Shown here piece by piece: positions 59,801-64,000 of a stretch of DNA of 64,000 nt. The DNA lies in assembly GCF_026151205.1 (NCBI RefSeq), contig NC_087084.1, forward strand, positions 7,737,394-7,801,393. Reading direction: 5' to 3'. The DNA is from Bolinopsis microptera. Its lineage: Eukaryota; Ctenophora; Tentaculata; Lobata; Bolinopsidae. A program made the position numbers and the translations under genes. The notes below the pieces were generated by a model that ran no database searches, was not told the DNA's origin, and saw nothing but the letters and a program-made list of their open reading frames with translations. Position 1 is the first letter of the stretch. Each line of letters opens with the position of its first letter.

Positions 59801-62800
59801 ATAATAAGGTTTAATTTACATTTATTTAATTTACTGAGTAATCGTAACTAGAGAATACAGTTGTGACAATATCTCCACCCTTAACATTAAGTAGACGCAC
59901 CTAGAGAATATAGTTGTGACAATATCTCCACCCTTAACATTAAGTAGACGCACCTAGAGAATATAGTTGTGACAATATCTCCACCCTTAACATTAAGTAG
60001 ACGCACCTAGAGAATATAGTTGTGACAATATCTCCACCCTTAACATTAAATAGACGCACCTAGAGAATATAGTTGTGACAATATCTCCACCCTTAACATT
60101 AAGTAGACGCACCTAGAGAATATAGTTGTGACAATATCTCCACCCTTAACATTAAGTAGACGCACCTAGAGAATATAGTTGTGACAATATCTCCACCCTT
60201 AACATTAAGTAGACGCACCTAGAGAATATAGTTGTGACAATATCTCCACCCTTAACATTAAGTAGACGCACCTAGAGAATATAGTTGTGACAATATCTCC
60301 ACCTATCAGTTATTTAGAATATATATTCGCATTTATTTTTTTAAGTTTTATAGTTTTTCAGAGTTAATCATCACATATAGACAGCATGAGAGTAGGCCTG
60401 GCCATCTCGAAGTGATAATATCTCCACCCTTAACATTAAGTAGACGCACCTAGAGAATATAGTTGTGACAATATCTCCACCCTTAACATTAAGTAGACGC
60501 ACCTAGAGAATATAGTTGTGACAATATCTCCACCCTTAACATTAAGTAGACGCAACCCTCCATCTTCCGTCTCCACTAACATTTGTCCTTCACCCGTTCT
60601 CTTCATACGGTACACCTAACCGAAGGTGTGGGTTATTAGTCAGAAGTTGGTGTTTACAATAAAAAGGTAAAGTAAAGTAAAGCTTTTTTTTATCATAACA
60701 TTACGTCATGTTATAATCTTTTTTAAACGTACGTTGTACATAATACGTTTATTTTTACGACTGGTGTTGGATCGGCTACCAGACAACTGAACCCAATTTA
60801 GACAACTTAGACTAACCTTAACTCTAACCCTAACCCTAACCAATTAAGCTGATTGGTTAGTGGGAACTAGGTTCAATTGGGTTAGTTGTCGGTCACCCGT
60901 TGGATCTGTCTAAAATTCTAAAATTATAATGAAGTGGGTAAAACTGCTAGATAACCATTATAAACAAGAAATTAGGATAGGGTCCATGGCAGGAACAGGG
61001 TCTAATATCAATTATCGGTTTAGTCGAACTGATATCACAAATAGTGTCTAGTGACAGGAAGGTACCCCAGAAAATATTCTGTACCTCAGAAAATTTTCTG
61101 TACCTCAGAAAATATTCTGCACCTCAGAAAATATTCTGTTCCTCAGATTATATTCTGTACCTAATAAAATAAAATAGTCTGTACCACAGAAAATATTCTG
61201 TACCTCAGAAAATATTCTGTACCTCAGAAAATATTCTGTATATCAGAAAATAGTCTGTACCTCAGAAAATAGTCTGTACCTCAGAAAATAGTCTGTACCT
61301 CAGAAAATATTCTGTACCTCATAAAATAAAACAGTCTGTACCTCAGAAAATATTCTGTACCTCAGAAAATATTCTGTACCTCAAAAAAATATTCTGTATA
61401 TCAGAAAATAGTCTGTACCTCAGAAAATAGTCTGTATCTCAGAAAATAGTCTGTACCTCACAAAATATTCTGTACCTCACAAAATAGTCTGTACCTCAGA
61501 CTCTAAGAAAAATAGTCTGTATACGTCAGAAAATAGTCTGTACCTCAGAATATAGACTGTACCTCAGAAAATATTCTGTACCTCAGAAAATATTCTGTAC
61601 CTCAGAAATTATTCTGTACCTCAGAAAATAGTCTGTACCTCAGAAAATAGTCTGTACCTCAGAAAATAGTCTGTACCTCAGACAATAGTGTGTACCTCAG
61701 AAAATATTCTGTACCTCAGAAAATAGTCTGTACCTCAGAAAATAGTCTGTTAACGAGACTGTCCACTTGGTAGAGGTTCCAAACTTTGACGCTGTATTTG
61801 GTGCAGTAAGCCAGGCTGTTCCTGTCCAAAACACGGAGGTTTGTCATTCTGTCCCCTGTCATGATGTTGTACACCTAAACAGTTATATCGTCAGAATTAT
61901 ATCCGTCATCTTTTAATATTATCTTATTCCCTTCAATTTGAGACCAAGAAGCTATTCCATAAAACCTAAAAGTTTCAGGAAATATTCCGCTAAACCAGAG
62001 TTAATAATAAGCTAGACGGTAGAAATGCTCGCCATTCAACATCAAATTTGTTCTAAATTATTTATCAGTATACCTCTTCCATAGAACTTAGTCGGATAAC
62101 TTTAATGGTCTTGTCAAGACTGATCGTAATCAGCAGTCCTATCCCAGTGTGAACCTCCAGCCCTGTCAACTTAGCCTAAAAATAAATCGTAGAAACATAA
62201 ATGTTTTGTTTATGTTTGGATCTTCCGAGCACGATATCATTGAAGGATCTTTAACCTTTTAAAGTTTTAACGATAGTACATCTAAATTTGAAAATAAGTC
62301 TCCAAATATACCTGATGTGCCTTCAGTCGGTGGAAATTTTGGTGGGTTGCTGTGCTCCAAATGTTTACTGTACCATCTTGATGACCTGTGGATTTGTTAA
62401 CTTTGAGAGGAATCGCAGCTTTAACTCATAAGAAAGTTTACCAAAATTGAAATTGTAAACCCCGAATTTATAATCATAGTAATTAAATCATTCATTCAGT
62501 ATAGATCTCGTTTAAGTCTAAGTGTACAGCTATACTGCTGTCGCTGAGATGAATTTAAAGTCTAGATATACGCTATTACCGGTAATGGTGTAGTCCATGG
62601 CATTGTAGAGGGTGCACTGGGTGATGGTCGAGCAGGTGTCGGTCCTGATGAGGTTCTTAACTATGTAGGTGTTTGCGTCTACTATCGACACCAGTGTCTC
62701 CGCTGCTATAACAACCTTTTCGAGAGTAATAACACAGTAAACATTTAGCAATAAGTTGTTGCTAAAACTAAACATTAACTCATTAAGAATCGGTGCTGAA

Positions 62801-63511
62801 TATTTCGCCACTTAATAATAATAAACTAATTTTCTGTTAACTTGTAATGATGTAAAAACTTACCTGAGAGGACTTCTCGTTAATTGTAATACACGTCACC
62901 CACTGATCACCTAGACTCGGGTTAAACGATTGGCCCCGCTCCAAGTTCATTCTGATCACTTCGGAAAGCGGATTCTTCTTCTCCCCCTTCCGCTCCTCTC
63001 TAAAACACCACACGTTGACCTCGCTGATGCCGCCCAGGAGGATGTCTTTGTTGAAGGGATTGTAAACTGGATATGTGGCAGGTTTTACGAGTTCAAATGC
63101 GGCCACCTCTACAAGAGTAGGCACGCTAGTGTAAACTCGGAGTTTACCATCTCCGCACAGAGCCACGCCGATCATCAAACTGTTCACGATTATGAAGCTG
63201 TTTATTCGGTACTGCAGCTTCACTTTGCAGTTTTTGTGTTGAACTGTGTTCCAGATGTGAACGATTGATTTCGAGGACAAGCTTTGGACGGCTATGAATG
63301 TCTCACCGCCAAAACTTGTTGTTGCTGCAAGGTAATCGATCGCGTGATTGAAATTGAACGTTTTTCTGAGCTGGAGCCCCGAAGTCGATGAAATGCTGTA
63401 TAAGGGATCCATGTGCATTGCTTGGAGATCGATTTTGGTATTTTTCCATGACCAAACTTTTTCATCAGTCAAAAGGGTCGAAATATTTCTTTCTTTCGAA
63501 TCCTCGTTCAT
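49996..63511 (-). CDS. Large WD40-repeat protein, WDR87/WDR97-like (about 15 exons, about 1,900 aa)
   Basis: Minus-strand exons: 62864-63511, 62580-62715, 62312-62385, 62074-62175, 61734-61874, 60503-60615, 56835-56905, 56449-56552, 55721-55900, 55088-55214, 54857-54929, 54428-54557, 54051-54296, 51295-53820 and 49996-51050. Phases agree everywhere except the junction from 55721 to 55214, where the donor is unresolved. WD40 blades are seen as KSIVHIWNTV, DGKLRVYTSV, DGTVNIWSTATHQNF, DKTIKVIRL, KYSVKVWNLY, AEGQLIVTDG and DYFMKLWDNKNVLL. The block PVYGVCFATDFGAIFC...KYLPPQYIQRLL after the last blade resembles the WDR87/WDR97 family, linked to cilia and sperm tails; this assignment is from memory of family motifs. 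A helical middle and a glycine-turn repeat region follow. An X-box-like site lies about 205 bp upstream of the ATG. Confidence 0.8.
53821..54050 (-). other. Predicted 230-bp intron holding a Gly/Arg-rich in-frame ATG
   Basis: A donor GAC|GTAAGA at 54051/54050 and an acceptor CCCCTACAG|AA at 53821/53820 join the WD40 frame to the long downstream frame in phase. Without splicing, the WD40 frame stops after RRKRR in a TGA that overlaps the ATG of the downstream ORF (ATGA at 54040-54037). The segment after that ATG is low complexity (SRGGRRRGEDGRRGAGGGG). Confidence 0.6.
54667..54850. repeat. Low-complexity CCAGATGATCCTCCCC repeats and a C run in WD40 intron 11
   Basis: Several CACCAGATGATC units with poly-C between them. 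The units begin just past the exon 11 donor (54857). Confidence 0.8.
55865..56230 (-). repeat. Triplicated acceptor and exon 9 start of the WD40 gene, with GTAACC units between
   Basis: Copies start at 55865, 55998 and 56169. Each holds the minus-strand acceptor TTTTACAG|GCATACC and the first codons of exon 9 (AYLGIPYWLPTA, with a few changes), then GTAACCTAGTGACCAGCTA units. The copy at 55865 is the real exon edge. Confidence 0.92.
58564..59160. repeat. About 200-bp unit, three tandem copies, in WD40 intron 6
   Basis: Copies begin GAGAGGGCT at 58564, 58767 and 58966 and differ by small changes. Confidence 0.9.
59843..60555 (-). repeat. 53-bp array built from the exon 6 end and donor of the WD40 gene
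   Basis: About 12 units in two blocks (59843-60305 and 60410-60555). On the minus strand each unit reads through the last codons of exon 6 (LLNVKGGDIVTTIFS) and its donor CTCTAG|GTGCGT. The rightmost unit is the real exon end (60503). Confidence 0.93.
60760..60900. repeat. Imperfect palindrome with three TTAGGG-type repeats
   Basis: CTAACCCTAACCCTAACC lies at the centre of an imperfect inverted repeat (CAACTGAACCCAATTTAG against GTTCAATTGGGTTAGTTG). It looks like a small palindromic element with an interstitial telomere-like core. Confidence 0.5.
61064..61752 (-). repeat. 19-bp array built from the exon 5 end and donor of the WD40 gene
   Basis: About 36 units by length. On the minus strand the unit is CTATTTTCTGAG|GTACAGA, i.e. 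the last bases of exon 5 plus the donor. The real exon end is at 61734. Confidence 0.93.
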
Positions 63512-63716
63512 TGTTAGATTGTTGAAATCGTACTTTGTCTGTTTCGCTAATCGTTCCTTCTCAATTGTCTAAGCCTAACATATCTGTTCAGTGTTTCTAA
63601 TTTTGTAACATAATGAAATAATGAACAATCATCAATCTAAATTGTATGTGATATAACGAACTAAAATGCGAACTGTGTCTGTGACTTGGCTGAATTCGTA
63701 TGCACGATTACGCGCG

Positions 63717-63730
63717 GTTGACATAGCAAC
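63717..63730. promoter_or_regulatory. X-box-like RFX site GTTGACATAGCAAC
   Basis: Two half-sites (GTTGAC and AGCAAC) with a 2-bp spacer match GTNRCC-N2-RGYAAC at 11 of 12 positions. They lie about 205 bp upstream of the WD40 ATG, the usual place for a ciliary-gene X-box. Binding is inferred. Confidence 0.55.
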
Positions 63731-63826
63731 ACGTTATAGCACACGTGATATTGCATAAGGCGCGCGTTTAATGTTAAAATATCCCGGGCCCGTGATCATA
63801 TATATACTGTTTGTCAAGTGTTGTAA

Positions 63827-63935
63827 CCTTATCAGACTTTATTTGGGCGTAAATAACGTATACGCTGGTTGCTGGAGGGCTCAACGTCCACATATTAATG
63901 TCCGCCCAAATTAAACTTAAAAGCTTAAAGTCCAG
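63827..63935. mobile_element. CCTTATC palindromic element, partial copy
   Basis: CCTTATCAGACTTTATTTGG followed by GTCCACATATTAATGTCCGC matches the ends and middle of the element at 39951-40157, with a changed centre. Confidence 0.55.
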
Positions 63936-64000
63936 CTAACTGTTCCAAATAATATCAGATAAAGTAGTTTAAGTTATGATCTGAAAATCAGATTATTGTA

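Noticed and set aside
60825-60845. Telomere-like CCCTAA repeats
   Set aside because: Only about three units in the middle of a palindromic element, far too few for a telomere.

Overview
This is a piece of an animal (metazoan) nuclear genome. The genes are split into many short exons with GT-AG introns. The proteins have animal families (a seven-helix receptor pair like GPR157, a calmodulin-type EF-hand protein, a large WD40 protein, ankyrin repeats, a secreted protein). Intergenic DNA is AT-rich and holds LINEs, Penelope-like elements, a hAT-type MITE and many tandem arrays. An invertebrate is likely; I cannot name the phylum. All exon models were built by eye from splice signals, reading frame and phase, with no database search.

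Layout. 1-3.2 kb: CR1/Jockey-like LINE on the minus strand, cut by the window edge. 3.2-8.9 kb: no gene seen, then a long CCCTCAC array. 8.9-14.9 kb (+): five-exon EF-hand gene with two broken Penelope-like elements in its introns. 17.1-19.4 kb (+): six-exon secreted protein of unknown family. 20.0-20.4 kb (-): small ORF with two X-box-like sites just upstream. 21.2-30.0 kb (-): ankyrin-repeat gene whose 3' half is duplicated as a 3.19-kb direct repeat. 31.6-34.2 kb: an 11-bp array and a 1.4-kb fold-back element with homopolymer G/C ends. 34.7-35.2 kb (+): possible two-exon Cys-rich mini-gene. 37.7-41.1 and 43.3-49.2 kb (+): two tandem GPR157-like receptor genes set among GTAACC satellite arrays, the second with an RTE-like LINE in an intron. 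50.0-63.5 kb (-): one large WD40 gene of about 15 exons, resembling the WDR87/WDR97 family, with a C-terminal half of short glycine-turn repeats.

Two patterns run through the window. First, the 19-bp satellite CTAGTAACCTGGTAACCAG contains an exact match to the RFX/X-box consensus GTNRCC-(0-3N)-RGYAAC, repeated tens of times in and around both GPR157-like genes, and again in the WD40 gene. X-box-like single sites also lie upstream of the first GPR157-like gene, the WD40 gene and the small ORF at 20 kb. GPR157 is known as a ciliary receptor and WDR87/97-type proteins are linked to cilia and sperm, so a ciliary gene neighbourhood under RFX control is a reasonable hypothesis. Second, many tandem arrays start exactly at exon-intron borders and their units contain the exon end plus its splice site. 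This holds at a 19-bp and a 53-bp array in the WD40 gene, a 69-bp and a 34-bp array in the second receptor gene, and duplicated borders elsewhere. The result is rows of competing splice sites. These two patterns are the most unusual content of the window.
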